Part shown: positions 23,411-35,008 of the stretch, in pieces | Layout of the letters: every line of letters begins with the position of its first letter | Numbering within the stretch: the first letter of the stretch is position 1 | NCBI GenBank assembly: GCA_002914845.1 | Contig: JXTC01000181.1 | Location: 337,350-401,349, forward strand | Source: Trema orientale | Lineage: Eukaryota > Streptophyta > Magnoliopsida > Rosales > Cannabaceae | Reading direction: 5' to 3' | DNA: 64,000 nt | Notes under the pieces: generated by a model | Databases searched by the model: none | Told to the model about the DNA's origin: nothing | What the model saw: the letters and a program-made list of their open reading frames with translations, nothing else | Translations under genes and position numbers: made by a program

Positions 23411-23559
23411 ACGTTGTCCGAGCCCAGCACCCAGTAATATGGACAAACTCTATGTATAGACCATTTCCCCTCGTGGATTGATCCAATCAAGGATTATTTA
23501 GAAACTGGCAAGTCGCCGGACGATAAAAACGAAGCTCAAAAGATCAAGTACCAGTCCAA

Positions 23560-24720
23560 TAGGTACATCATCCTCAGAAATAAACTTTACAGAAGGTGTT
23601 ACGCGGCTCCATATCTGAGATGTCTCCGACCTGACGAAGCCGAATATGTGCTGAAAGAAATACATGAAGGGGTGTGTGGAAATCACTCAGGGCCAATGTC
23701 GCTTGCACATAAGGCTCTACGACAAGGGTTCTATTGGCAGACCATGACAAAAGATTCGAGAGAAATGGTGGAAAGATGCGACAAGTGCCAACGGTTTGCC
23801 CATTACACAAAAGAACATCTAGAGCCCCTATCCCCGATCGTTAGCCCATGGCCTTTCACAAAATAGGGGATAGACTTGATCGGACCTTTACCCATTGCCC
23901 GAGCACAGGCAAAGTTTGTGATTATTGCAATCGACTATTTCACAAAGTGGGTTGAGGCAGAATCATTGGCGAAGATTACCGAGGAAAATTGCACGAATTT
24001 TATCTTCAAAAACATCATATGCCGGTTCAGGCTTCCCCACTCGATAGTAGCTGACAATGGCAGACAGTTTGACAAGTTAAATAGTCGAATGCAAGTTATT
24101 TTCTTCCCCAAATCATCCACAGTCGAACGGGTAGGTCGAAGCGGCTAATAAGACGATCAAAGAAAACTTAAAGAAAAGACTAGAGAGACTGAAGGGAGCA
24201 TGGGCTGATGAGCTATCCTGTGTGTTATGGGCTCATCGAACGACAATGAAAGCGGCAACCAGAGAAACTCCATTTTCTTTGGCCTTCAGTATAGACGTTA
24301 TAATACCTGCTGAGGTCAGTATGCCAAGCTACAGGGTAGAAGCCTATATAAGCCAAGATCCTGAACGAAGCAACATGGATAATGAAGAAGGTCTGAGAAC
24401 GAATCTTGACCTAGTCGAGGAGAAAAGAGAGCAAGCTCTTTTAAGAATTACTGCCTATAAATAGGCTGTCGCTCGATATTACAACATAAAGATCCGAGCA
24501 CAAATATTCAGAGTTGGCGAGCTTGTGCTTAGGCGAGTGTTATTAAATACCGCTGAGCCAGGAGCAGGAGCAGGAGCACTCAGACCAAGGTGGAAAGGGC
24601 CCTACCTAGTTACTAGGATCGTCCGACTAGGAACTTATAACCTACAAGACATGGGGGGTAACAACCTACCTCATCCATAGAATGCTGAATACCTAAGAAA
24701 GTATTACCAATAGCTGAATT
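23560..24720 (+). pseudogene. int: Integrase region, broken
   Basis: The zinc-binding domain reads HEGVCGNH (His at 23663) and CDKC (23777-23788). A TAG at 23864 separates it from the catalytic core, which has AIDYFTKWVEAESL (first Asp near 23930) and HSIVADNGRQF (second Asp near 24050). A frame change near 24130 precedes the Glu-bearing helix around 24145-24160. The rest continues to about 24464 and, past another stop, to about 24720 with a PYLVTRIVRLGTYNL-like end. The integrase would insert the cDNA copy; this one is inactive. Confidence 0.85.
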
Positions 24721-24849
24721 TTGTATAAAAAAGAAAAAAGCATATAATGAGAAAGTTACAATCTAATTTGTTGTTTTTTACTTAACACTAACTATTAACC
24801 GAAAAACAAGGGGAGGAAGAAGACTGAGCCCTATAACCCCAAAATAAAA

Positions 24850-25170
24850 ATGAAACGAAAGCATCCATGTGTTTCTGAGCACATGAACAGACATCCCTCA
24901 ATGTGCTTCCGGGCACTAGGGATAAAGTCCCTCAATGTGCCTCCCAGCACTAGGGATATACTTCTGAGCACTAGAGAATCTATATCAATGTGCTTCCGAG
25001 CACAGATCCATCGATGTGCTTTCGAGCACTAGGGACAAGCCCAATGTGCCTCCGAGCACCAGCAATAATAGATCCCTCGATGTGCTGCCGAGCACTAGGA
25101 ACAATCCCTCGATGTGTCTAAGAGCACTAGGGATATACTTCAAGGCACTTCCCAAGCACCAGGGACAGTT
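24850..25170. repeat. Degenerate minisatellite, ~25-45-bp units
   Basis: About ten units of the form CCCTCAATGTGCTTCCGAGC plus ACTAGGGATA recur with variable spacing between the integrase and the antisense ORF region. One strand reads through part of it as a short frame, but the protein is only the repeat and I do not count it as a gene. Confidence 0.85.
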
Positions 25171-26056
25171 GATTTTGTAACCCTAATCAAGATTGCAACT
25201 ACCTAAAACCTAATTTTAAATACCCATACTCGGATCCTCCCAATGATCTATACAAAAGTGCAAGGTTAGTAACTACATTGATCAGCGTTTTGAAAACAAC
25301 AGTAATTACAATGGTCAGCATTGCAAGAATTAACACGAAGAAAATTACAATCACAATATAAGAAGCAAAAATAGAAGTCATGAAATTCATAAAAAAGATA
25401 TATNATATATATATATATATAAATTTCAAACAATGGAAAGAAAGACCCCGAAAGGTTTAATTGTCTTTACAATTTAGAATAGGGGCGCGGCTGTCCGGAC
25501 CCCAAAGCCAAAAAAAAAACTAAAACTAAAACTAAAATAAAAACCAAGACTATTACAAAGATAAACCCGCACAGGGGTGAGCTTAGGATGGAGTAGGAGT
25601 GATCTGGTCAGGGAGAGGAGTGGTCGGTACCTCGGCGGGCTCAGGCGTCAGCAAGGTTCAGGCCTGTTCATCTCCCAGATGTCCGGGGCCGAGACAGAAT
25701 TCTGTTCTTCCAAAAAGGAGAAGTTCAGCTCCCTGTAGTAAGCGATCACCACTGCCTTGAGGTTCTCGAAGCCCAACTCGTATGCATCCCACTAATGGTC
25801 AGAATGGTGGAATTGAGTGGTAATCCAGTCCTCGACGACGGCCTTTCTTACCTCCTCCAATACCGTAGTCCGAGCAACCTCCAGCTGAGACTTCAGGTTG
25901 CTGATTTATTGCTCAAGCTCGAACTTGGCCTTCTTCTCCTTGCCGAGTTGGCTCTCGGCATCAGCAGCTTTCTTCAGCTATTGTTCCTGTTCCTCTCTGG
26001 CCGTGTTCCACTCAGAGCGGTACCTCTTAGCAGTAGTCGACAAGTCCCTGACATGC

Positions 26057-27884
26057 TCATATATAAGCTCGTTCATAAAAACTTGCTGCAAAATAGACGA
26101 AAATGACAGTAAGAAAAAGAGAAACGAAGAGTGATGAGATCGATGAACAGAAGAGTACCTGAGCTGCATACTCCGAGCACAGGGCAGCAAAGTCCCAGTC
26201 TGAGCACCTGCGACAATCCTCTGCGAGTTGGTCCGAGCAGGCGGCATGCATCCTATCCATAGACCCCTTAAAAAATATCTTCAGTCGTTGGGCGGGGGGT
26301 TTCATCAGGATAAGATGCATCCATTGGCATCTTGTAGGGCCGACCAGGAGGAGTTGTCCTGACTGCTGGGGCTGGAGGAAGCTCGGATGTTCAAAGGAGT
26401 GGGGCGTTCCTGGGAGGGGTCTGTCGCGAGCTATTGCCTGTGGAGTTCTGACCACTACCCTCGCGAACCCGGTTTCAGGCAAGAAGGGCACGGAGGTCTG
26501 GGTCTATGCCAGACATCTCATGCTCTGTAAGAAAGAAGACAGGGTTAGTTAAAGAATTAGCACTTGAAATTTCTAAAAAACCCTCCCTGATGGAATCTTG
26601 CTCATCATGTATGTCTAGATGTAGAGGGGAAGGTGTTTGGCTCATTGGCTCTGGGGGAACAGAAGGAGCGGGAGATAAAAAGGTCAGGTTCGACTGAGGA
26701 GGTGGTGGAGAAGCATATCTGCCTCTTCGGGCTTGTCTCCTTCGAGGATGCTCGATCCGGTTAGAAGGACCTGCCTCGTTCACAACCGGCTGAGCAAGGC
26801 TCACTCGGACAAACTCCTCGAAGGTCAGCCTGTCGTTTAACGGATACCATCCCGTATACTCAAAATTGATGTTGGTAAGCAGATTGCCGACCTCTTTCTC
26901 TTGGAGGTTGAGTGCCTCTATTGCTATGGCTCTAACAATAGTCTCGCTGTTTGCCGACCTAGCCTGCCGCATCGACCATTGCCGCCTGAGCTGGAATTCT
27001 ATTGGAACAGGGCGAGTACCCCTTGAAGGTTGACCACCCACGACGCTGTTCCAAGACGTCCTGGCATATAACTACTTCCCCTTCCCCTGCTTATCGGCGG
27101 TATCCCGACCAAGAATCGAAACAGTGCACCGCGAGTTGTCCCCTTCCTCTCGAAGAGTCTCAGAAGAGTATGCCTAGAGATAGTATAAGCCCCAGCTGTT
27201 TGGCGCGTTCTTTAGCTGATAAAGGTACTTGAGCATCTACAAGCTAATATCCGGCCAGCCTGGGAGCCGAAACATAACCCAGAAATTGATCAGCACCCGC
27301 CATCCATTCGAATTCAACTGGGTTAGGCATATTTGGCATTTAAAGAAGAAATCGTAGAGGAAAGGTGAAGTAGCAGCCTCAACCCAGCCTTGAAAAACCC
27401 CAGATATAGGGTCATGCAGCCTCTGCTCTGACCGACTAACCCCGACCCTGACTATCTCTTGCCTTCAGATCACTTGTGGGTGGAGGATTAGGGTGTGGTA
27501 CTTGGGGTTAATTTTGAACAGATGCGGGAATGGAGTATCGCACCCGAATTATTGGCCTGAATCTGTTTAAAATTAGCAGTTCGTCCCTAGTATCTTCCGA
27601 ATCGGACATGAGAAATAGATCCTTATAAGATGGAGGCCGAGCTAACCTGAAAGGATTTGCAACATGGGTCGTGAGCCGTCGTAATTAGCAAAGGATACTA
27701 CTAGGCTGGATAGGTCAGGCTGGGGACTCTCGAGCCTGATCGGGGATAGTCCGAGCAAGGCTAACTCATGATCCAAGGTGACGTCGTTCTTATCGTCAGA
27801 ACGATTATCAACCCTTCGAATAGCTACGGGGAGTTGCTCGTCAGGATTTAGAACGGAGAGGGAGTGATTGGGTACAGTGGCCAC
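26057..27884 (-). pseudogene. Antisense ORF region of the gypsy element, broken
   Basis: Leftward frames lie opposite to gag-pol: an 80-codon start at 27884-27642, interrupted frames through 27600-27100, a 188-codon frame at 27041-26475 (open further up to a stop near 27100), and overlapping frames down to 26057. The longest part is basic and Pro-rich (HPRRRQARRGRYASPPPPQ), with a FEYTGWYPLNDRLTFEEFVR segment. Antisense frames between integrase and 3' LTR are known from Tat-type elements and their role is unsettled. Several stops show decay. I cannot exclude that some breaks are introns. Confidence 0.6.
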
Positions 27885-28181
27885 AGCATTAGCGATTGGG
27901 ACTCAATCTTGCGCATGACCAGGATCGATAGGGTCGGGAGCAACTGCCAAATCCTCGGCTTCATTTACGCTGGGCTCGGACCCCGAGAACACTTCTCTAT
28001 TGCTTTACGAGGTAACCAGGTCAATCACCGGTATCAGGGCTGGCCCAGGAACGAACCCATCCGAAAATTACTGGGATACTCCAGAGTGGTCGGACCTGTC
28101 GTTCTCAGGCGCAGCAGGATCCATTCGAGCCCTCACTACCGACTAGGTGGAAACCCTAGGAACCTGAAACCCAAAAAGTAA

Positions 28182-28986
28182 AGAAGACCCCATGAAAGGA
28201 AAGTAAAATAAAGAAAAGGAAAAATCTAGGTCTCAAACCCAGAAACTTACTGAAAAGAAATGACTAAAACTCCAAAGTGCGAAAAAGGTCCTAGTGAGTC
28301 CCCGAACAAAAGATGGCAAAAATCGACAAACTCGCTGGTTAAGGAATGCCTAAGGTACAGTTCGCAAAGAAGAAGAGGGGAATCACATAATAATCCAGTT
28401 ACTCGAAAGAAGTCGCGTAAAAGATGCTGAAGCATGAAGCGACAGAGAGAATAAGAGTATTAGAGGATTCAGAAAACAAAGACGAAGCGAAGATAAAAGC
28501 AAAGTGAAAACAGAGAAGCAAAAGGGCGTATTTATAGGCCGAGATAATGAAACGACGCCACCCTCGGATCGAAGGCAATAGCCACGTGTCAGCAGATGGC
28601 CGAAGGGAGTTTCAAACCACGACAGATGACGCCTCGTATTTCTCAGGAAGAGCGGGAGATGATACTGGCCGTCGGATGAGTTTGAGTGCCACATGGATAT
28701 CAGAGATCATGCACGTGTTACGATCAAGCCGACCAGGCTAGTTATAGAGACCCACCGCACCTTCTCAAGAAGAGGCCACGCCGTAATTAAAGCCTACTCA
28801 TAATTACGAAGATTGAAAAAATCCTGACAGACCGCCCCTTGACATGACCCTTACCAACTGCCGAACACGTTCAAGCGGTCCAACAAATTCAAACCAGCCG
28901 AATAACTGCCCATAAATACAGAGCTTCAGAAAAGCTGAACAAGCCGTAATAAAGTTCTTGACCCGAGCAGGTCTCGGCAAGGACTT
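28182..28986. other. 3' non-coding part of the gypsy element
   Basis: Between the start of the antisense frames and the purine tract I see only short overlapping frames without features. By position it could act as promoter for the antisense frames, but no clear motif supports that. Confidence 0.4.
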
Positions 28987-28996
28987 GGGAGGGGGG
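28987..28996 (+). other. Polypurine tract before the 3' LTR
   Basis: GGGAGGGGGG, followed by TATA, lies immediately upstream of the 3' LTR start at 29001, the expected place for the plus-strand primer. Confidence 0.85.
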
Positions 28997-29000
28997 TATA

Positions 29001-29793
29001 TGTTGAGGGTAATTTTTCCGAGACACGTACACCATATGGCAAATGACATATCGCGGTATTGACAAAAAATGACGTCGTACCCTGCCGACTTACCAGACCG
29101 ACCAGGGGTTGAAACCACGTCCTACCGCAAGAAAGAGCCGAGCAGGTCAAAAGGAAAAGCAACATTGCGGCTGAGCTCGCTAATGGGGAAAATTGCCTTG
29201 GTCAGATTTCATACCCCTTGCCGATCAGGTACCCAAAGCGAAAGATCAGAGAACCAAGAAATAGCCGACCATCAACATAACAGCGTAACTCTGGCCAAGA
29301 GGAAAGACAAAGAGGATGCGGACCTAGGAGAGGCCAACACCTGGCCCAATCACGTGCCCGCGTCCGTACAAGCGGGAAGATGAGATTCTCTTCTATCTTT
29401 TCAGGGACATGTGGATATCAACCCTAACTTTTGGGGGACCACAAAGCTACTATAAATAGCCTTATAATTACCTGAAAGTAGTAAGCCGCTACAAATCCCT
29501 AAAATCCTATTTGTCCCTTTAGCCTTTTATCCTCTTATCATTTACTCACTATCAGTTCACTATTCAATTGAACACTTTATTGAATGTGTTACTGACCCCT
29601 TATTTGCTGAGGAGATTTGATAGGTACCATATCGGTACCACGCATTGCTAGTTGGTGAAAAGTCTAATCATGATCTTTTTCAAGATTGTACGGACCACGC
29701 CTACATCGAAATTGGGTTTTGGCTTTTCTTGAGAAAGAACCACTCTAGGGCGCGTGGTACGCGTTGGTTCACGGACCAAAATCCACGTCAACA
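29001..29793 (+). repeat. 3' LTR of the gypsy element (793 bp)
   Basis: Collinear with the 5' LTR from TGTTGAGGGTAATTTT to CACGTCAACA; the TATAAATAG box is at 29451-29459. It ends directly at the second CGAAC. Confidence 0.93.
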
Positions 29794-29798
29794 CGAAC

Positions 29799-30570
29799 GA
29801 CAACCTATATCAATTCTAGATTTGGGAGTTCCAATGAACCATTGCATTGTTCTTGGATGAAAATCTATACCAGTGATATCTATATACTTTCTTTTGGCTA
29901 TTTTAAATAACAATTTTTCAATTTATAAAGCAAAGCATTGACAAACTTTTATGAAAAAAATAAAATTATATTTTGACGTTATGTGAAAAGCGCTTTATGG
30001 TAATTTTTGGAGCTTAGTTTGCCAACAACAGTCTTTTTTAATCATTTTTTGTCTTTTTTTCTTCTTTCTCATATAGTTATTTTCTCACAAATTTTGATTT
30101 TCTCATAATACTATAAATCTGAAGGATTATACACTAAGCAAGCCGTTGTTTCATAGCAAATGGATTATTATACTATAATAATGATTGATTTGAAGGTTTA
30201 AGTTCACGATAAGATATTCTTCAATGCAAAAATAACTTTAAATTTCTCAATTAAATAACAAGTGTTCTCATGTCAATTCTGCAATTTTTGGAAGAAATAA
30301 ACAATTTTCACGGGTTTTGGCACAGTACCTTTGAGGAAATAAACAATTTATGGTATATATAGAGGTGATATTTGAATACATGTTGTATATATTCTAATTT
30401 TTTATTGTGCATATTTGATCAAGTTAGGACTTGTAGTTTCATATCAATTGAAAAGAGTAGGCTAAGTCCTTATAAACTTTTTGGTCATTTATCTTTTCTA
30501 TCTCTAGCTAGTATGGGACTTCTTTCACATAACAACAATCACATCGAACAAAGCATCACTGCCTCATTCA
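29799..30570. other. Intergenic, nothing recognised
   Basis: Host sequence on the right of the gypsy element, AT-rich. GGTTTGGGAGTTCTAATGAA-like sequence near 29820 repeats host sequence from left of the element (about 14610-14690), including ATGAAAATCTATACC; this short host repeat is older than or independent of the insertion. Confidence 0.4.
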
Positions 30571-30574
30571 ACCA

Positions 30575-31180
30575 ATGATCAATTCCACCTATCAATCCTG
30601 AGCTCCTCATTGTGTCTTGATTACCATGTTAGCAACCAATGATCAATTTTGTCTATCAATCTTGCTTCCATAAGCTCCCTATCATATTGTGATTACCACG
30701 TATGATCTATTTCGTCCATCAACCTTACCTCCACTAGCTCCCTAGCACATCGTGATTACCAAATCATGAAACATACAATTGCTATAATTCACGAAATTTC
30801 CAACCTCTTATCTAAGAGTGGAGCCATACATTTGTTGGAATGCCTAGGGATTCATCTTCTACCTTCACCAGAATTCATGGAATTTCATCAAGATTACCAC
30901 CTCATGAAATGTATAACCACCGAAATTACAACCACCAAAATTCACAAAATTTTCACCCTGCTGTCTAAGAGAGGAGCCATGCATTTGTTGGAATGTCCAA
31001 GGATTCATCTTCTACCTCAACCAGAGTTCATGAAATTTCGACATGATTACCACGTCATGAATTGTACAACCACCAGAATTCACAAAATTTCCACCCTCTT
31101 ATCTACGAGGGGAGCCAAGCATTTGTTAGAATGTCCAAAGATTTATCTTCTACCTCCACATTGCTATATTAGGAACTACA
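30575..31180. repeat. Two adjoining tandem arrays (~68 bp x3, then ~140-153 bp x3)
   Basis: From about 30575 to 30765, GATCAATTY...CTATCAATC and TGTGATTACCA recur three times at about 65-70 bp. From 30766 to about 31180, three units built on GGAGCCATNCATTTGTTGGA start at 30820, 30973 and 31111. The second array is open over 144 codons, giving three copies of an LLS-RGA-HLLECP motif, but there are no other gene features, so I regard the frame as a by-product of the repeat. Confidence 0.8.
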
Positions 31181-33010
31181 ACTCTGATATCACTTATTAG
31201 AACTTGAGGTTCTATTTCAAAATAATTAATTAATCAAAGTGAGTAACTCAAATCCATATAAACCATCTTTTCCATCTCTAACCACTGTACAACTTGTTCA
31301 CATACTTAATAGATCAAGAACATGACAATGACCTTAAAGATCAGCAGGATGATCATCGCACGTCAATATTTTTTCCCCCCTAATCATACATTTACCAAAT
31401 TTACTACTCGCATTTATAGCTCATCATTATTCACCTAATCAAGTACCTGTAGTGAAAATATGTCGAGATAAATTCTGTTGTACTTTTTTTCTCTCTTGAA
31501 AGTAGATAAATCTCATATGCTTGCCAAAACAATTGTTGTACTTTTTTTCCCCTGTTGAAAGTAAAGAAACCTCATCCGCTTGCCAAAACAATTGGTGTGC
31601 ACAAATTTTTATTCTTTTAATTTACATGTCATATTGTGTTATTTATTAATCATGTCGTAGTATAAAACATGACAAGATAATATGTTTTTTATTTAATTTA
31701 ATTTATAAAAACAAATTATTAAAGAAAAATCACAAAATAGATGCCACATCAATTATTCTCTCTATTTGTACAAAAATGCTAATAGAAGAACTTTTATTTT
31801 CCACATTTATTGGAACTTATTGCAACTAAAAAATAGTTCTAGGAAATAGCTCTATATCAATAATAATTCGAGGGAAAATATATAATTTGTCCTAATTATT
31901 TATAAAATTAATAATTAAATTTTAAAGTTAGTATTTGGGATAACATTATGCATTGGATGAGCTAAGTTTAGGAAAAATTACATAATAAACCCTAAATTTT
32001 CATCTTTTTGCATAAAAAATTGTATTTTGAAAAATACTATCCAAAGCTATTATCTTTTTTTCTTTTTCCTCCCCTAAANTTAGTATTTGGGATAACATTA
32101 TGCATTGGACGAGCTAAGTTTAGGAAAAATTACATAATAAATCCTAAATTTTCATCTTTTTGCATAAAAAATTATATTTTGAAAAATACTATCCAAAGCT
32201 ATTATCTTTTTTTTCCCCCTTTTTTCTCCTCTAATTCAAATTTCTCGGATCAAAAATACGAATGAAAATACAAATTTATCTTTCATAAACACTAAATTAA
32301 TAACTTAGCTAAAAAAAATATAAAACTAAAATATTGTCCGAACAAGATAAATATGCTACATTAAAATAATGAAATAAATGATCACAACATTCTCTTGTTT
32401 TATAATTTCTTTTTTTAGTTTTATATTTGTTTATTTGAGTTTTTCCATATAAAAGGAGAAGACTTGGACAAGAATGACAATATGGTAGATTGATGACAGT
32501 TTTTTAATTATCGTCCCCATTTTTTAAGGCCAATAGTAATACCATACCTACCGAAATAACCAACAAATAATGGAAAAACTATAATTACCCATTACTAGTT
32601 GATAATGACAAAATAAGAAAAAAAATTAAGATAAAAATGCTAAATTTTTTATAATTAACAAAAATTAAACACAATAATATATTAAATAATTTTTAAACTC
32701 TAAACTTCAAATATATAAGTATATATAGCTCCCTAAAATCATTATTTTACTAAAGATATATGAATATAAATAGTATAAAATTAAATAAATATGTATGTAT
32801 AATGATTTCTTTTATATTTAACAAAAATTAAATACAATAATATATTAAATAATTTTCAAATAATATATTAAATAATTTTCAAACTCTAAACTTCAAATAT
32901 ATAAGTATAACTCCTTAAAATCATTATTTTACTAAAGATATATGAATATAAATAGTGTAAAATTAAATAAATATGTATGTATAATGATTTTTTTTATATG
33001 AATATATATA
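31181..33010. other. AT-rich intergenic DNA with two local duplications
   Basis: No gene is seen. A ~150-bp duplication flanks the N at 32079 (31928-32078 and 32080 to about 32235) with a few differences. A 163-bp tandem duplication starts at 32657 and 32820, with AATAATATATTAAATAATTT and AAAGATATATGAATATAAAT in both copies. Confidence 0.6.
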
Positions 33011-33244
33011 GGGTACCAATCTAGTAGGTAATTTTTTTTTTTTTTACCTGTACATAGGTATTATTTTGGCTAATGAAAATTTTTCTTGCACATTTTTTTA
33101 TATTAAAAAGTAAGAGAGAGATATAACATTAATGATGCGCATCTTTTTATGCACTTCATTATAAGCGCCGTTGGATCTAACGGCTAAAAAAAAAAAATAC
33201 CTACATATAAGTTAAAAAAAAAAATACCTACTGAATTGGCAACC
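33011..33244. mobile_element. MITE copy B, same family as 6645-6883
   Basis: The left end ACCAATCTAGTAGGTA and the reverse of the right end (GGTTGCCAATTCAGTAGGTA) are inverted. The interior words GCACATTTTTTTATATTAAA and AAAGTAAGAGAGAGA are shared with copy A. Confidence 0.85.
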
Positions 33245-33250
33245 ATATGT

Positions 33251-33442
33251 ATAGGTATTTTTTTTTTACCTATATCGTTTTGTCTAATTAAAATTTATCT
33301 TGCACATTTTTTAATAATAAAAAGTAAAAGAGAGAAATAACATTAATAATGCACATCTTCTCATGTACATTATTATAGTCGTTGAATCACTATTAAATGA
33401 TGATCCATAGGTAAAAAAAAAATACCTATTGAATTGGCAACC
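33251..33442. mobile_element. MITE copy C, 5'-shortened, next to copy B
   Basis: It starts inside the family's left end (ATAGGTATTTTTTTT) and ends with TACCTATTGAATTGGCAACC. The interior has TTGCACATTTTTTAATAATA and AAAAGTAAAAGAGAGAAA, clearly the same family. It is followed by a TA run at 33443-33463. Confidence 0.78.
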
Positions 33443-33742
33443 TATATATATATATATATATATTTCGTGGTAAATACGGTACGAATTATGCTAATACCGT
33501 CACCGCACTATACCCGTATATTAATGGTATGGTTATTCTCGTTCTAGTTATTTTCTTACTTGAGCTATTTTTCCTCTCACCATTTGACTTGGATAAACAC
33601 AGATACCCGTACCTAACCACGGGTTATAGGTTATATTGCTATCCCTAGATTTGGGTTTTGAATTTGCCCTGGGATCTACGTAATTCTCAATTATGTAACG
33701 TAAGCCTAACCGCGTGCGTAATGATTTTGTGAGAAGAACCAA

Positions 33743-35008
33743 ATGGAGTATCATCATCATCTTCAGAAGAAGAAGGAGAAGAAGAGGAATGATATTCGCA
33801 GCACTGTTCGCTACCTGTTCGATGAATTGCCCGAAGACTTAAAGGTAAACGTTTTACGCAGGCTTCCTACACAGTGCGTGGCAGGATTCGCTTGCGTTTC
33901 CAAATCATGGCTTCACTTGATCACAACCTATTGCTTTCCCAAGACCGCCTCTCTTCCCTTTGTCGGACTCATTCAACGCCTGCAAATACAGTCCCACGTC
34001 GGAAACCGGGGGCGAAAACTTTCACGTGTCGAATTCATAGTATTCAGAACTGATAATCTGGATACCATTCCACCCTTTAAGACTAGTGCGGGTATTCTGC
34101 CCTTGGGCTTTGACAGCCAGACATCCGTGTTACTGGATTCCTGCAATGGGCTGCTCTTGTTTTGCCATCCCATCAATGCAGCGGCTCCTCCGTTGGAGAG
34201 GCTGTATTCCTATTTTGTTTTGAACCTTTTCAGCGATCAGTCTGCCATTATCGGCAAGCCTCTTGAGAACGCTCTTCACATGTATGCCGCGCTTGCATAC
34301 GACCCTTCTAAGTCTAGTTTCTATAGAGTTGCTCGGTTTGCTCAGGGTTTCAGATGTTTAAACGTGTACAATTCGCAAACAAGGAGATGGAAGAAGCTCG
34401 AGTTTTGGCTTGAAAATGATGTTACCAAGGCGGAGTGGATTGAAAAACAGTCTGTGTTTTTCCAAGGGGAGATATATAGACTGTCCATGTCAGGGCATTT
34501 GCTGAGGTTTGTGGTTGACCGAGAAGTGAGTTTAAAGGATCAGGCTCAGGCAATCAATCTCCCTGATGTTGCCAATAAATTATACCCGAAAAATTACTGT
34601 CTTGGACTGTGCAATGATCAGATCAATTTCATGGTGTTCGACAATGAGTTGTGTCTCTGCATTTGGGTTCTTAGTACTGATACTTACGAATGGTCGCTAA
34701 GACGTAGGCTTTCCAGAATCCATCAATATTTTGCCTGCAAGAACAGTTTTTGCCCGCCCTTTGGTTTTCACCCGTATATGGATATTGTTTTTGTTGGCTT
34801 AACTTCTCAGGGGTTAAAATCATCAATCATGAAGATTTCTTTTGGCAAGCATATTGCCTCTGCATATAAGTACTCATGCCAGGATATAGTTCGAGATATT
34901 TGTGACGGGCATTTTATAAACTGGCATAATGCTGTCACCTTTCCTCTTTTCAAGTGTCCCGTTCCTTTCGCAAATGGAACAGCTGAACCTTCTACAGATG
35001 GTATGTAG
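33743..35008 (+). CDS. F-box protein with F-box-associated region, 421 aa
   Basis: This is a single open frame from the ATG at 33743 to the TAG at 35006. F-box proteins join a substrate to SKP1-cullin ubiquitin ligases. The F-box is at residues about 26-64 (FDELPEDLKVNVLRRLPTQ, then CVSKSWLHLI). The following region resembles the plant F-box-associated domain: LLDSCNGLLLFC near residue 132, ALAYDPSKSSFYRV near 188, LNVYNSQTRRWKKL near 208, and WIEKQSVFFQGEIYRLS near 230. The N-terminus is rich in His, Lys and Glu. The final codons coincide with a good splice donor (GATG|GTATGT), so the transcript may be spliced close to the stop and the C-terminus could differ in another isoform. The substrate is unknown. 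No defects are seen. Confidence 0.9.
   Translation: MEYHHHLQKKKEKKRNDIRSTVRYLFDELPEDLKVNVLRRLPTQCVAGFACVSKSWLHLITTYCFPKTASLPFVGLIQRLQIQSHVGNRGRKLSRVEFIVFRTDNLDTIPPFKTSAGILPLGFDSQTSVLLDSCNGLLLFCHPINAAAPPLERLYSYFVLNLFSDQSAIIGKPLENALHMYAALAYDPSKSSFYRVARFAQGFRCLNVYNSQTRRWKKLEFWLENDVTKAEWIEKQSVFFQGEIYRLSMSGHLLRFVVDREVSLKDQAQAINLPDVANKLYPKNYCLGLCNDQINFMVFDNELCLCIWVLSTDTYEWSLRRRLSRIHQYFACKNSFCPPFGFHPYMDIVFVGLTSQGLKSSIMKISFGKHIASAYKYSCQDIVRDICDGHFINWHNAVTFPLFKCPVPFANGTAEPSTDGM

Larger units (their letters stand above)
14706..29798 (+). mobile_element. Decayed Ty3/gypsy LTR retrotransposon, Tat-type, with its target duplication
   Basis: The element proper is 14711-29793 (15,083 bp). It begins TGTTGA and ends TCAACA, a perfect 6-bp inverted terminus, and is flanked by the 5-bp target duplication CGAAC (14706-14710 and 29794-29798). 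Order on the plus strand: 5' LTR, primer-binding region, gag start (duplicated), gag with a zinc knuckle, protease (DTGSS), reverse transcriptase (YVDD), RNase H, a second archaeal-type RNase H, integrase, minisatellite, antisense ORF region, purine tract, 3' LTR. A second RNase H between RT/RNase H and integrase, and an antisense frame before the 3' LTR, are known for the Tat lineage of plant gypsy elements. Many stops and some frameshifts mean it cannot act alone. A solo LTR of another family is nested at 15714-18087. Confidence 0.93.

Noticed and set aside
24850..25170. CRISPR-like array
   Set aside because: The units are degenerate, of variable length, without unique spacers, and lie in a plant retrotransposon; it is a minisatellite.
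30766..31200. 144-codon open frame on the plus strand
   Set aside because: It lies entirely in a three-unit tandem repeat. The protein is just the repeat translated, with no family features or gene context.
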